The notes under the pieces: generated by a model | Databases searched by the model: none | Told to the model about the DNA's origin: nothing | What the model saw: only the letters and a program-made list of their open reading frames with translations | Translations under genes and position numbers: made by a program | Assembly: GCA_003255025.1 (NCBI GenBank) | Contig: QANY01004052.1 | Span: 744,001 to 808,000 of the forward strand | Length of the DNA stretch: 64,000 bases | DNA from: Datisca glomerata | Lineage: Eukaryota > Streptophyta > Magnoliopsida > Cucurbitales > Datiscaceae | Direction of reading: 5' to 3' | Shown: positions 10,261 to 21,768 of the stretch, piece after piece | Layout: every line of letters starts with the position of its first letter | Position numbering within the stretch: the stretch's first letter is position 1

Positions 10261-12060
10261 TCAAAATTCTATCATGGAGCAATTTGAGAATTCTGACCTA
10301 TTGGAATACGGAAAGGTAGAACCTAGAATACTCAACCAAAATTCTTTTGAAATCAAGAAGTTCAATTGCAGGGCTCACTTTTTGCTCAAAATTCTCATTC
10401 ATTAATTATGGCCATAATGGATTTGAATTTTCAAGAAATGCATGGATTGATGAATTGGATAAGGTTTTGAAAGAATTTGGGTTGAAGCATGACTTCAATG
10501 CATCACGAATTCAAAAATATGAGAAAGGATAATGAAATATATTATGATAACAAACAAATTTAACTGTGAACCTTTTGGGACAAGTAATTTTTAAAATTAA
10601 ATTTTTAGACAAAACAATCAAAGAAGTTTTTATAATGGAAGGAACTTTCTTCGTCATGCCTCATCGAGTTCAAAAAATTCATAGGCATGCTGTGGAATCC
10701 TTAACCAAAATAATTTGTATCACTTTTAGAAATCATGTGAAAATGATGAATGGTTCGATTATAGAAGAGACTTTGACTCAACAATTGACCCTTAAGGCCA
10801 AAATTAAAGAGTCCAATTAACAATATTTGAGTCCATCAGACTCAATTACCAATCAGCTATGATCAACCAATTTGACCTCTTATCAAATACTCAACCATTT
10901 AATGCCCAATCGCTTGACCAACCAATTACAAATTACAAAAAATCATCCTATTATTTTCAAAAAATGTCCAGCGAAAATCTTTTTTAGCAATGTCATTTGC
11001 TCATTTGAAGGATCCTGCTCAAATTTCCAAAACCTATTTCATTCCTAAATTCCATTATATCCATGGACACAATAACATAAATCTCAGTTTCTACAGAGAC
11101 ATTCTCTTAAAAATAAAATCCATAAATATTAGCTCAATAAAAAATTCTTAAAGAAAGATCATCTATCATTCCTTCTACATTCTCAAAATCATAACCATGT
11201 AGGATTGGAAAGTCCATCCTTCAGCTTTTAAAATACTTTCAAATAAAAAACAATACAATTACTTTGACTATATTGATGCTTGGCACAAGATTTTTCAGAA
11301 TAAAAATAGTGATTTTCCCACTCATGGTTTTTAAATTTTGATAAAAATTTCAAAACTAGTTTTCAAATTGGTTCTTAAGATGGTGGTCCATTCATGGTCA
11401 TGCCTTAGAACTTTTTTCAATTGATTTCAAGTTATATTTAAAGGTTTACAAGCCATCACCAATGGAGGCCTCATTTCCCCAAATACTTAATTTTTCAAAC
11501 AAATACAAAATACCTTGGATCCTAAAGTGGCAATACTCAATTGAAGATGGAATCCTCATCAGACAATATTATGTTAAATGATGGGATAAATTCAATACCC
11601 AAAAAATCATTGTCTCCATTAACCAGGAACTTGCAAATAACCACCCTCAATTAAAATTAGCAAGAAATCCTTTTACCTAGGCTCCATAAAAAATTAATTA
11701 GCCCATTAGCCCAGATCCACAAATTAAACCATCCATTCCAATTTCATCAAAAGAATCCAAACCCTCTTCAAGGGGAAAATCAAAAGTTACAAAGTCTAAA
11801 TCTAGAACGAAGCAAGAATTAAGCCAAAAAATGCTTCTCCTCTTGGAAGATAATAATAATTCTGATTTTGAATCATCTGTAAAATCAAGTCACCCAATTA
11901 AACCAAATATCTGAAAGGGTCAATCATCAAGAGTTTCCTCTCAGAAATTGAGGGATAAGAATAAATTGAAGGGTCACGTCCTACCACAATGGGCATATGA
12001 TTCATTTCAAAACTCTAAGGACCCATTTGATAACATTAATTTGAGTGATGATAAATAAAT
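10261..12060 (+). pseudogene. Pararetrovirus second ORF, unknown function (copy C)
   Basis: Downstream of RNase H lies a region conserved in copies C, D, E and F. It starts with a segment rich in Glu/Asn (MEQFENSDLLEYGKV near 10275), continues with a 10566-10820 segment (EGTFFVMPHR, NGSIIEE), a mid part (10980-11330), and a Ser/Lys/Pro-rich C-terminal part (11690-11980). I recognise no domain. Florendovirus genomes have a second ORF of unknown function at this place, which is why I group it so. Stops and frameshifts split it here. Confidence 0.5.
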
Positions 12061-12667
12061 AAAAATAATTTACTTTTGGCAAAATATCATTGGTGAAAAA
12101 ATTAAGAAATCAAGAAATTTGAAATAATAAGTTCAAATATCATGATGACTCTCCAAGCATAATGTAACGGCTATGATGATTTCTCTGACATGTATCTAAA
12201 TCAAAACATAAAAGTTCGAGATAACAATTATCAAGGAATGACAATATACAACAATAGTCACAATGATTTTTCAAGACAACAATTATGGCTTCGCCAACTA
12301 AAGCAATAATGAAGATATGAAGTCCAAGATAACAATTATCGAGGAATCTTTGTATTTTGTTTTTTTCTACAATTATTGTACTAGTTGTCAAATAATTGGG
12401 CTACTATTTGTCCTTTTTACTATTCTTAGTCAAAAAATATAATGTAAAATGTTTTTACTTTTGTAAAAAAGAATAGTGCGGGTAAGTGATGAGTTTATGG
12501 TGAACTCTATTTTCCTTGTCTATAAATACGCTACCCTCTCTCATTTGTTTCTCAGAACTTATTTTTCACTCTTAACAATTTTGAGAGAAAACTTATTTTG
12601 AAAACAAAGCATTCTTCTTCCTCCTCTTTTGTAATCTCTTCTTCTTTTTCCTCAACATTAATTACAA
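12061..12667 (+). promoter_or_regulatory. Pararetrovirus intergenic region with TATA promoter (copy C)
   Basis: Non-coding region after the second ORF. A TATA box, TATAAATA, lies at 12521-12528, followed by CTACCCTCTC, the start of the leader (GAGAAAACTTATTTTG, 12583) and a C/T-rich leader tract. The same arrangement is at 29796-29804. This is the position and form of a caulimovirid full-length transcript promoter. Copy C breaks off at about 12667, where minus-sense copy D begins. Confidence 0.6.
12521..12528 (+). promoter_or_regulatory. TATA box of pararetrovirus copy C
   Basis: TATAAATA preceded by CCTTGTC, in the same context as the box at 29796-29804. Activity is not testable from sequence. 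Confidence 0.6.
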
Positions 12668-13200
12668 AGATTTCCTGACAATTGTAATCTTGGACTTTGC
12701 ATCTTCATTATTGCTTTGGTCATGATTGTTGTCTTGAATAGTCATTGTGACAATATTCATGTATATTGGAGTCATTGTTGCCATTTCTTGATAATTTCTA
12801 TCTTGAATTCTTGTGCTTTAATTTTATCCAATTCATCAATCCATGCATTTCTTGAATATTCAAATCCATTATGGCCATAATTGATAAATGGGAATTTTGA
12901 GCAAAAAGTGATAGCCCTACCATTGAACTTCTTGATTTCAAAAAAATTTTGATTGAGTATTCTGGGTATTACTTTCCCATATTCTAGTAGGTCAGAATTT
13001 TCAAATTTTGTCATGATAGAATCTTGAAATGATATCCTGCAAAAATTTACATGTAAGGAAGTCAGGAAATTAATTATTAATGCCTTGAATAAATTCAATA
13101 TTGAAATAAAAATTGATAAAAATTTACAGTTACCTGGAAAAAAAATTGTAAGCAATGTCTTTACAACTTTTTCCAAAACATGTTTTACAGATTTGCAAAT
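12668..13200 (-). pseudogene. Pararetrovirus copy D: intergenic piece, second ORF start and RNase H end
   Basis: 12690-12770 is the reverse of the intergenic segment at 29571-29608 and its surroundings. 12772-13176 then keeps an open minus frame of 134 codons spanning the RNase H C-terminus and the start of the second ORF (NSDLLEYGKVIPRILNQN, INYGHNGFEYSRNAWIDELD). Most of the second ORF is deleted between the two pieces. The frame appears to run continuously from RNase H into the second ORF, but the frame choice in a fossil is uncertain. Confidence 0.55.
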
Positions 13201-13600
13201 TTTTAAAAGAAATTCTTGATTTAATAAAGCGAATTGTATGATTTAATTAATTTCTTTATAATGGATGAATAAATTTCAAATCCTCGAAATCTAATCGTAG
13301 ATTGAAACAATCTGATTTTTCTTGCAGAGATAATTAAACTATTTTTTTATTATCTTGGCAAACAATTCAAAGTGTTTCCAGTACTTTTTAACAAATTTAG
13401 AGAAAATAAAAATATTACTAATGCAAACAATCGAGAAATCAGTGAATTGGTCAAAAATTTCATTCATTATACTTGGAGCATTTTTAAGATCAAATCGAAT
13501 TACTTTCTATTTATAACGACCAAATGCAAGTTTTTAAAAGAACCTATCATAATTTTATAAACATAATTTTCTTTTAATGTTTGTAATTTTTCATTGTGAG
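13201..13600 (-). pseudogene. Pararetrovirus reverse transcriptase remnant (copy D)
   Basis: Minus strand homologous to the polymerase remnant of copy C (9740-10080) and to 35000-35420 of copy F. As in C, the central palm region is reduced. Copies C and D share similar internal deletions, so they may derive from the same already defective viral lineage. Confidence 0.45.
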
Positions 13601-14080
13601 AAAAAGAAAAAGAAAAAAAAATTGAATTTGATAGGTTCATTCATGGAATAAGTAAGTATCTCATCATGCTCTGTTGTAAAAGGATACATAAGAGAAATGA
13701 ATGATAAAACCAAAAATGATTTTGTCTGTCATATTTTTTACTAAGACAAATGATGTCTTAAAACATACATTGTCTCGCCAAATATTAATTTTAGGGATTT
13801 CATAATTGATATGCATTCTAGTATCATTTGTAGAGGACAAATATTCGTTTGTCTTTTTAAAGTACTTAGTAGGAACAAATCTTTCATGCTACAATTCAAA
13901 TTAGCTCCTGAATCAATAAGAGCCATTGAAGTGAAATCAAAATCTTGGATTATTATTCTAACCATTATGTGTCATTTCTTAATTTTGATGTGATTAAAGA
14001 TTTGAAGGAAGTTGTCATCATCTTGGATTTTAAAAACAAGTTCTTCATCATCAGAAATTGGGATTTTACTAGGTTCTCAT
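13601..14080 (-). pseudogene. Pararetrovirus aspartic protease (copy D)
   Basis: The minus strand holds the protease with the active-site motif intact: MALIDSGANLNC at about 13880-13930, followed by the substrate-binding part (ECISIMKS frame break) to about 13620. The 13741-13965 frame is open for 74 codons. This is the only copy in the window where I see the DSGA motif unaltered. Flanking frames are broken. Confidence 0.65.
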
Positions 14081-14391
14081 AATTCATTAGATTCATGATT
14101 TTTAATAAAAAAATTTATTTTTAAAAGATTTAATTCTTTTCTTATTTATGTGTTTGAATCTTTTAATTATTTTATTTCAATTATAATATTTTTTATTTCT
14201 TTTTGAAGTTCTTTTAAAGTAACTTCTTTTTTCTTTCCTTTAACTTTGTTGAATTTCTCAAGAGTTTGTGAAAGGCTTGCGGTATTATTATTAGACTTAG
14301 TATTTTCTTTCTTTTGAATTACCTTTCTAAGTCTCTCAAGGTATTCTTATTTTAATTTAAGATTTTTAATTTTACTAATTAAATCTAATAA
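14081..14391 (-). pseudogene. Pararetrovirus linker upstream of the protease (copy D)
   Basis: Lys/Glu-rich coiled linker, reverse of 33640-33960 and homologous to 1-305 in fragment A. It stops at about 14391, where the transposon-like fragment starts. The virus resumes in the same sense at 21769, but about 1.7 kb of the coat and zinc-knuckle region is missing between the two parts. Confidence 0.6.
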
Positions 14392-15104
14392 AAATCTGGT
14401 CAATCAGAATCGCGATCCTGACAAAAATCTGGTCAAAATTTTCAATCACAATTTCACATGTTTTTTATGGTATGTACATTGATGGATGAGTTGCATTTTT
14501 GGAAATAAATTGAGTTTCAAAATATTGAGTTGTTAGCAATTTTGTAGAAATTTGTGTTAAGTTCTTATATTGGTGATAGTGATGTGTTTGAAAATTTTGA
14601 GAAAGAAAAAGACATGGAAATACATGAATTATGTGATGATGATCAAAACCTCGATGGTGGTCGTGGTTCAAAGGATATGAATAATGACTCCATTGGTTGG
14701 AGAAAGTAATGATTGTGAACGTGATAAGGAGATTGATGATGATAACATCAATGAGAGAATAACCAACGAAGACATTCATTTTGATGATTAAATATTATTA
14801 TGTTTACTTATCTTGAAAATTTTATATTAAATTTCTTTCTTCAAAACTTAAAAGTATGAGAACTCTACTTAATATTATGTTGTTTTAGATGACTTGGTGT
14901 TATTTTTATTTAATATGTAGATGACTTTGTGTTATATAATTATTTCCTTCAATATGTTGAAGATCATTAGCATAGATATATTTTTTACTAATAAATTATT
15001 AAGAATTGATAGGATCTTACGATCCTCAATCCGATCCTATGATCCTCGATCCTAATCCCTTCCACCAATCCTAGGCAGGATCGCGATCCTGACAACTTTG
15101 GCTA
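14392..15104 (+). mobile_element. Transposon-like fragment with GATCC-rich ends (first copy)
   Basis: This 0.7-kb piece lies between viral copy D and the Athila integrase. Its 14661-15096 part is homologous to 27279-27699. A short acidic reading frame (EIDDDNINERITNEDIHFDD, about 14725-14790) ends in TAA and is followed by AT-rich sequence and a block of repeated GATCC words (15008-15090). A similar GATCGCGATCCTGAC-type word occurs at both edges (about 14410 and 15078). The acidic C-terminal tail would fit a hAT-type transposase, but no transposase core is present, so the class is uncertain. Confidence 0.4.
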
Positions 15105-15560
15105 AGAGAATATACAGGTAACTAGAAGAAGGTGGAAGTGGTCCCATAAAATCTATTCCCCAACAATCAAATATTTCTATCACAAGAATTGGCTTCAAGG
15201 GCATCATATGACGGCAAGACAGTGCTCTTAACTTTTGGCACCTTATACATGAACTGCAAAACTCATTGGTGTCTTTGAACAAAGTGGGGCAATAAAGACC
15301 ACACTGTAAGATTTTAGCAGCAGATTTCTTTATAGAGAAATGACCACCACATGCATCATTGTGAGAGAAGTTCATAACACTAGACACTTCATCCTCAGGA
15401 ATACATCTCCTCAGTATCTAATCAGGGAAGTATTTGAACAAATATGGATCATCCCAATAAAAATTTTGTACCTCAACCAGAAACTTACTCTTATCTTGCT
15501 AACCCCACTCAGAAGGATTTCATTTGTCACTAAGTCGTTAACAATATGTGCATAACAGGG
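15105..15560 (-). pseudogene. Athila integrase, N-terminal part, truncated
   Basis: The 15052-15387 minus frame holds the zinc-binding domain (HNDACGGHFSIKKSAAKI, then CSSCIRCQK) and the first catalytic Asp in the segment CWGIDFMGPLPPSSS. Sequence after ILLA leaves the integrase and enters the GATCC-rich fragment, so the second Asp and the Glu of the DDE core are absent. The zinc-binding ligands look intact. Confidence 0.8.
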
Positions 15561-15639
15561 TAACTTACTAGCAACAAAAGTTATTCGTATGGAAAATCAT
15601 CACGGATAGGTAGGCCATCAACAGAATCACTGAATTCAA

Positions 15640-16020
15640 GTCGTGATAACATTTTCAACACCTTTTTTATCCTTTATAGTCACATCAAATTCCTACAAGA
15701 GAAGGATCCACCGAATTAATCGTGCCTTAGCATACTTTTTAGAAAGGAGACATTTAAGGGCAGAGAGATCTGTAAAGATAGTAATGGGTGAACCAATCAA
15801 GTATGCACGGAATTTGTCAAGAGCGAACACCACATCAAGCAACTCCTTCTTAGTGGTTGAGTAATTCATTTGAGCACTATTCAGAGTTTGACTTGCATAA
15901 TAGATAGCAAAAGGCTTCCCCTCCTTTCGTTGACCTAAAACAGCTCCAATTGTAAAATTACTAGCATCACACATGATTTCAAATGTTAAACTCCAATCCG
16001 GTGACTGAATGATGGGAGCA
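15640..16020 (-). pseudogene. Athila RNase H
   Basis: C-terminal part of the long open minus frame 15693-16631. The segment FEIMCDASNFTIGAVLGQR carries the first catalytic Asp; the YYASQTLNSAQMNYSTTKKELL segment carries the Glu; the IFTDLSALKCLLSKK segment carries the next Asp. It is fused directly to the reverse transcriptase, as normal for Ty3/gypsy. Confidence 0.8.
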
Positions 16021-16969
16021 GAAGTTAATTTCACTATAAGTGTTCGAAATTCATCCTCACACTTAGGTGTCCATTCAAAAATAACATATTTGGCTAGGAG
16101 GTTACATAGGGGACGAGAAATCATTAAAAAGTTTAGTGTGAACCTCCTATAAAAATCAGCATGGCCTAAGAATGATCTTACATCTTTGACAGTTTTGGGA
16201 GTGGGAAAATTAGAGATGAGATCAATCTTGGATTGATCAACCTCAATCCCTCTCTCAGAAATAATGTAGCCTAAGACTATGCCTAATGATATCATGAAAT
16301 GACACTTCTCCCAGTTCAAAATGAGACATTTTTCTTCACATCTAGTCAAAACAGCTTCTAAGTTAGAAAGGCACGAGTCAAAAGAATCGCCAAAGATAGT
16401 CAAATCGTCATTAAACACTTCCATACACTTTTCAATCATGTCACTAAAAATGCTCACCATGCATCTCTGGAAGGTAGCTGGTGCATTACACAACCCAAAT
16501 GGCATACGCCAAAAAGCAAATATACCAAAAGGACATGTAAATGTGGTCTTATCTTGATCTTCCAATGCTATCTCAATCTGATAATAACCTGAGTAGCCAT
16601 CAAAAAAGCAATAATAAGGATGGCTAGCCACACGTTCAAGGATTTGGTCAATGAATGGAAGAGGAGAGGAAAATGATATTTGTGGGTAGCAGCGTTCAAC
16701 TTCTGGTAGTCAATGCACATACGCCAACCCGTCATAGTTCTTGTAGGGATAAAAGCCCATTTCTCATTCTCTACTACACTGACACCAAACTTCTTAGGAA
16801 CTACTTGAGATGGACTGACCCATTTGCTATCAACGATCGAATATATGATGTCGACGTCTAAAAGCTTCAGCACTTCATTCTTGACAACCTCCTTCACGAT
16901 TGGGTTCAGTATTCTTTGGGGATCCCTTCGAGGAATAGTATCGTCTTCCAAATTTATATGGTGTGACAT
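16021..16969 (-). pseudogene. Athila reverse transcriptase
   Basis: Two overlapping minus frames (16568-16969 and 15693-16631) give the whole domain with one frameshift near 16600. Visible motifs: WVSPSQVVPKKFGVSVV, TGWRMCIDYQKLN, FFDGYSGYYQI, FWRMPFGLCNAPATFQRCM, and the catalytic box VFNDDLTIFG. The box reads FNDD; the usual Athila form is FMDD or FVDD, so the second position is changed while both Asp remain. Length (about 320 residues with RNase H) is normal. Confidence 0.85.
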
Positions 16970-17418
16970 ATTAAGGGGCTTATACCCTTGATGTCAACAA
17001 TCGTCAAACCTAATGAAGATTTATGCTCCCGTAGCATATTGGTCAATTTCTGCTCTTGTGATGCATTAAGGTTAGATGAAATGATAACAGGAAATGTGTC
17101 ACCATCTCCCAGGAAAGCATGTTTCAATCCTTCGGGTAATTGGGCCAACTTGATATTGGGGACCTCTTCATTGGAAGGTTTTGTCTTTTCTTTCTCACAA
17201 GGTAGCTCTTTGAAGCATGGTTGCCAAAACTTGATCTCTCTGCCTTATGAATCGTTATAAATGGCTGCATTGTTACTGAACTCACACGAACCAAAGTTCT
17301 CAAATTCAGAGATATAGAGAAAATCATAAAAATTATTAGATTTGCAATTCAGATTAGCTTCCTCCAAAATGAGTGTGTCGATTAGAAATGTTTGGTGACA
17401 CTCATCATTATCATGTGG

Positions 17419-17930
17419 CTACTTTCCAATGTGAAAAACATTTACTTCTAAGGTCATGTTCCTAAAAGATATCTTCATTAGACCATTCCTATAGTTTATT
17501 AAAGCATTTGTAGTGACGAGGAAAGATCTACCGAGGATAATGGGAATCTTTGATTCCATTCCTACCGCAGACTGGGTATCAAGGACAAGGAAGTGAATGG
17601 GGTAATATAATTTCTCAATTTGAACCAAAACATCCTCAACTATACATCGAGGCTTTTTGATTGATCGATTGGCCAATTGCAACACCACAAAAATTGGCTT
17701 AATTTCACCAAGGCCTAGTTGCGAGTAAACAAAGTAGGGCATGAGATTAACACTCGCACCGAGGTCAAGCAAAGCTTGGATGACTTCATGAGTCTCAATG
17801 TGATAAGAGATTGTGGGACAACCAGGATCTTTGTATTTTTGGCGGTGTCTTCTGCTCGATCACCGTACTTACTTGTTTTGTCAAGAAAGCAGTCTTCTTG
17901 ACATGATGCTTCCTTTTTACAGTGCACATA
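17419..17930 (-). pseudogene. Athila aspartic protease
   Basis: Open minus frame 17419-17772 starts at LDLGASVNLMPYFVYSQLGLG. This is the retroviral-type protease motif, with the catalytic Asp in DLGAS. It continues with IILGRSFLVTTNALI, the typical second conserved segment. It lies between gag and reverse transcriptase, as in all Ty3/gypsy elements. Frame breaks flank it at both ends. Confidence 0.8.
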
Positions 17931-19580
17931 TCCTTTATAATTTTGGCACGAGCAGGCACTTGCTTAATAATATAGTAAAGGAAGATTAATCTTTACTTGT
18001 GTCAAGTGCTCTAGGATCTCATTTTGACTTTCCAGTACTTTTCCAGTAGGACGGAGGGCTTGGGGAAAGGCATTTTAACTAGTGATTCAGTTAGCTCATT
18101 CTTCTTAGAGGTTTCAATTGGAGTACTTAGAGTGGTAGTACATGTTGTTGGTCCTTCCAAAACTTTACTACGAGTAGTGATGGCATTGACATCTTTAAGA
18201 TTTTGACCATCAGGATTAGAAGTATGTGCCATGTGTTGCCCCTTTTGTTGGGCTTGGGAGGAAAACTTTCCACATTCATGAATAGTCAGAGCTCTAGTTA
18301 GCTTTGAAATCTGACTTTTCATTTCCTTGCTTTCTTCCCTACCTGAGTGAAAAGTGATTCAAACTTCTGGTTTTTCTTGCTCTGCGCCTCAATAAAAGCT
18401 TGTAAAGTATTCTCAAGAGAACTCCTTGGTGGTTGAGCATTGTATTGAGGAGAAGAGTAAGGCATTGGTGGTTGCGGTTGCTGCTCATTTCTCCATTGTC
18501 CTCCCGATTGTTATGTTTGGTTAGGATCTCTCCAACTGAAATTTGTGTGGTTTCTCCAGCTAGGGTTTATAAGCTCCTAAAGAATTGCATTGTTCCTCAT
18601 AAACTCCTCTCATCTCATTGTAAGCAACACGATCCTTAGCTAGATGGTCCACCTCTCCACAAACAAAACACGACTCTTATGATTATGCCCTTGTGACCAT
18701 GTGAATTCCTCTACTTTGCTTGAGCTCTGAGGGCCTCGACTTGTTTTTTCAATGACTCGATTTCAGCGTTAAGGCTATCCTCTTCCCTTAGTTGGTAGAT
18801 TCCTGAAGATCAAGATCGACTTGTACTATCGATAGTACTAGGTCCAGTCTAGGTGTGGACTTTTTTGGCTAACTCGTTGAGATACTCAAAGGCTTCTTTA
18901 GGTTCCTTCTGGAGAAATTATCCATTGCACATCATTTCAACAAATTGGCGCTCACGGATGGTAAGCCCTTCATAAAAATAACTCACAAGGAGCCAACTCT
19001 CGTAACCATGATAGGGACATTGATTTAACAAATTTTTTTATCGGTCCCAGACTCGATACAATGTTTCACTGTCTTTCTCAATGAAGGTTGAGATTTGTCA
19101 TTTAAGACTATTAGTCTTATGGTGAGGGAAATATTTATTGAAAAATGCAGTTGTCATTTCTTCCCATGTACCGGTCGACCTAGGTCACATAGAATACAAC
19201 CAGCTTTTTGCCTTATCCTTCAAGGAAAAGGGAAAAAATTTAAGTTGCACAGAATCTGCGGTTCCAGCTTGGTTCTGAAAGGTGGCCACCACCTCTTCAA
19301 ATTCTCATTTTCTAAATCGTGAAAGGTTGGTAAGAGTTGAATCATGCCCAACTTGAATTCTAAGTTCGGTAGATTTGGGGGAAACATGATGCATGAAGGT
19401 GTGGTCGTACTTGTTGGATGAAGATAATCATTCAAGAACCTCTATTGGACTTCTCCATCTTCCGCCATTTCGAATGGATTTCTATTTGCTAACGAGTTTG
19501 GAGAAGAAGGAACACTAGAACTATGTGAAGAAGCATCACTAGGGTTATCTTATCTCTTTGCAAATCTACCTAGTTCGTCT
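17931..19580 (-). pseudogene. Athila gag, broken
   Basis: Minus-strand gag in several frames. Visible pieces: LGMIQLLPTFHDLENENLKRWWPPF (19260-19380), the capsid segment with SFSTI-like 'WEEMTTAFFNK' (about 19120-19180, frame broken), and a zinc knuckle near 18630-18680 in which the last Cys is replaced (CFVCGEVDHLAKDR). The MSKSQISKLTRAL-type linker (18011-18322) leads to the protease. Many stops, so not functional. Confidence 0.7.
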
Positions 19581-20240
19581 CAATAACGATTCATGGACCT
19601 AATTTAATTTTTTTTAATTTTTATTTTTTTAATTGATGCAAGAAATATACACCAATAATGTTCTCAGGTTAAATTATAAAGGTTATAACGGTCCACCTTA
19701 ATACCCAAACTTTCTAGACAGAACTCCCCGAGGTTCCCAGGAAAGTATGGGGGATCACAATTATAACTTGTACCAATCTTCCTTAAGCATATACTTTTTT
19801 TTCGGCAAAACAATATTGATTTATATCAATCACAATTTTTTTAATTGTAATGAAAATTATTTGCTAGAAATTAAAAACTAAGTTAATTCTATTCTAATAA
19901 TAACACAAATTATGAGACCTAAATTATTAACTAAATGAGAAGCTTTCAAAAAAATTGTAACCTAAATAAATTAAAGAAAAAGAAATAACTAATGATATTA
20001 AAATCTAGTGGGGAAAAAAAGTAATGCTAAATACAATGAAACTTCTAAAACATTCAAAAAAAAAATATCAAAGCAGATTTTTTAAACAAAAAGAAGTAAG
20101 AGCAGTTTTTTTTCTTTTTTTTTTTTGAGAATTTTTTTTAAAAAACTACTAAAATTATATTATATCAACAAATAAAAAAAAAATCACTTACCTCTTTAGC
20201 CAACTTATTCTCTACTAATTTTTTACTAGAAAAAAATACC
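19581..20240 (-). other. Athila 5' untranslated region
   Basis: AT-rich non-coding sequence between primer site and gag, with A- and T-runs (20100-20160). Nothing else recognised. Confidence 0.6.
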
Positions 20241-20258
20241 TCCCTGGCAACGGCGCCA
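20241..20258 (-). promoter_or_regulatory. Athila primer binding site (tRNA-Asp)
   Basis: The minus strand reads TGGCGCCGTTGCCAGGGA, which matches the tRNA-Asp primer site known from Athila elements with one change (CCAGGG for CCGGGG). It lies 5 bp inside the LTR edge. Confidence 0.9.
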
Positions 20259-20263
20259 AACTT

Positions 20264-21768
20264 TGATTACGCCCAAACTTGTTGAAACAAAGCGATCGAT
20301 GTAGTATAGATTGAGCGGTCGTATCCAAGTAAACAAGAAATGTTAGACAAGTGATTTTGGATATAAATAAAGTAAATAAAAAAAGAATGAAATTTTAATT
20401 TTGTTGTTGAAAATTGTTTTAAAACACGAAAATTTGATTTGACAAAAAGTCAATAATAAAAAGTGATAACGTGATGATAATCCATTGTATGATTCCTTTA
20501 CCTATTTAGATTTTAATTAACTAAATTACCCAATTAGAAATTTCACATCCCAAATAATCAATTAGAAAATAAAGGGTTAAAGAACATATTTTAAAAAATA
20601 ATGTATATGTTTCAGTCAATTTCTTACATTTAGCATATGTGAAAATGACATCATCTTATAAGAAATCTAAAAATGACAATATAACTTAGGTAATATTGTA
20701 ATAAAATACTACTTATAAAATAAACAAAATTTTATCAATATAATTATATCATGCGAAATTTCACATAAAAAGAGTATGACTAAATTTATATGAAATTGAC
20801 AAAACAATTATATTAACAAATAATTTGAAGAAAAAGATAGAAGAAATATGATATACTCAAATTTATAATCTTGAAGATCATTAAGAATCAAAACCAAATA
20901 AGAAACTACACATATAATTTCATCTCTAACCTTACCAAATGAATTTAGCCTATCTTGCTAAGTATTTCTAAGAAGAAAGTATGAGAAAAATAAGAACAAG
21001 AAAAAGAAGAAGATCGACTAAATTTCACTATAATTTTATTAAAGAAAAACTTGATGCATAACATAAGGCAAGACCCCCAATTTATAGTATTTTAGGGTTT
21101 TCAAAATATTATAAAATAAAAGAAAAATAATTTAAAAAATGTAGAAATGAAGTAAAAACAATTAAAATGGCTTAATTTGGAGAGTTACACATTAAATACC
21201 CCTCCAAACGGACCCTAAACTATTAAATCAAGGGAAACCAAAAGGAAGACATGTTTCGTTGTTTAATTCCCCAACAAAGAGCTTTGGAGACATAAAGGGA
21301 CACGTTGCGGCAAGGTAGTGCTTTGGCTGGAGCAAATCTTAGGTCTGGGAGACAAGAAAGTGATGGTATGATGATGTGTTAGAATCTGATTGGTCAACAA
21401 TAAAGTAAATGGGATCTATTGGAAGAGAAAGTGGAAGGGACGACTTGCGGCTCGACTTGGCTCCTCCAAATGCTTGAGAGAGCGACATGTGGCGGAGAAA
21501 TGAATTGGCGACTCAGTTCGGCTTGGGTTTGGGTTTTGACTTTGACTCATCATTTGAGCTCCTTCTCTTAGACTATTCTCATGAATTCCCATCTCTTTCC
21601 TTTGCAATCTTGACTAATTATTTATTCTTGAAAAATAATTTAAACTAAATTAAAATTAAATATTTTCAAATCATAATATTATTATATTAATTAAATGAAA
21701 ATATTAATCAAAATCTAATTTGGTTTGACAATTTTAAATAATTCAAGTGCATTTTCAAGCACTTATCA
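20264..21768 (-). repeat. 5' LTR of the Athila element
   Basis: 1505 bp, from TGATAAGTGC at 21768 (minus sense) to GTAATCA at 20264, thus with TG...CA ends. The inner edge is fixed by the primer site, and the outer edge by the resumption of pararetrovirus sequence at 21769. The length suits Athila. There is no partner LTR in the window, so age cannot be estimated. Confidence 0.8.

Larger units (their letters stand above)
15105..21768 (-). mobile_element. Truncated Athila-type Ty3/gypsy retrotransposon
   Basis: Minus-strand element with 5' LTR (20264-21768), tRNA-Asp primer site (20241-20258), gag, protease, reverse transcriptase, RNase H and the first part of integrase, which is cut at about 15105. 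The second half of integrase, any envelope-like region and the 3' LTR are missing. The order and the sequence FDGYSGYYQI / FPFGIFAFWRMPFGLCNAPA-like core place it in the Athila lineage. It interrupts pararetrovirus copy D, so it arrived after that copy or in the same rearrangement. Confidence 0.85.

Noticed and set aside
20264..21768. A gene in the Athila LTR (63-codon frame at 21416-21607)
   Set aside because: Short, without features, and inside an LTR.
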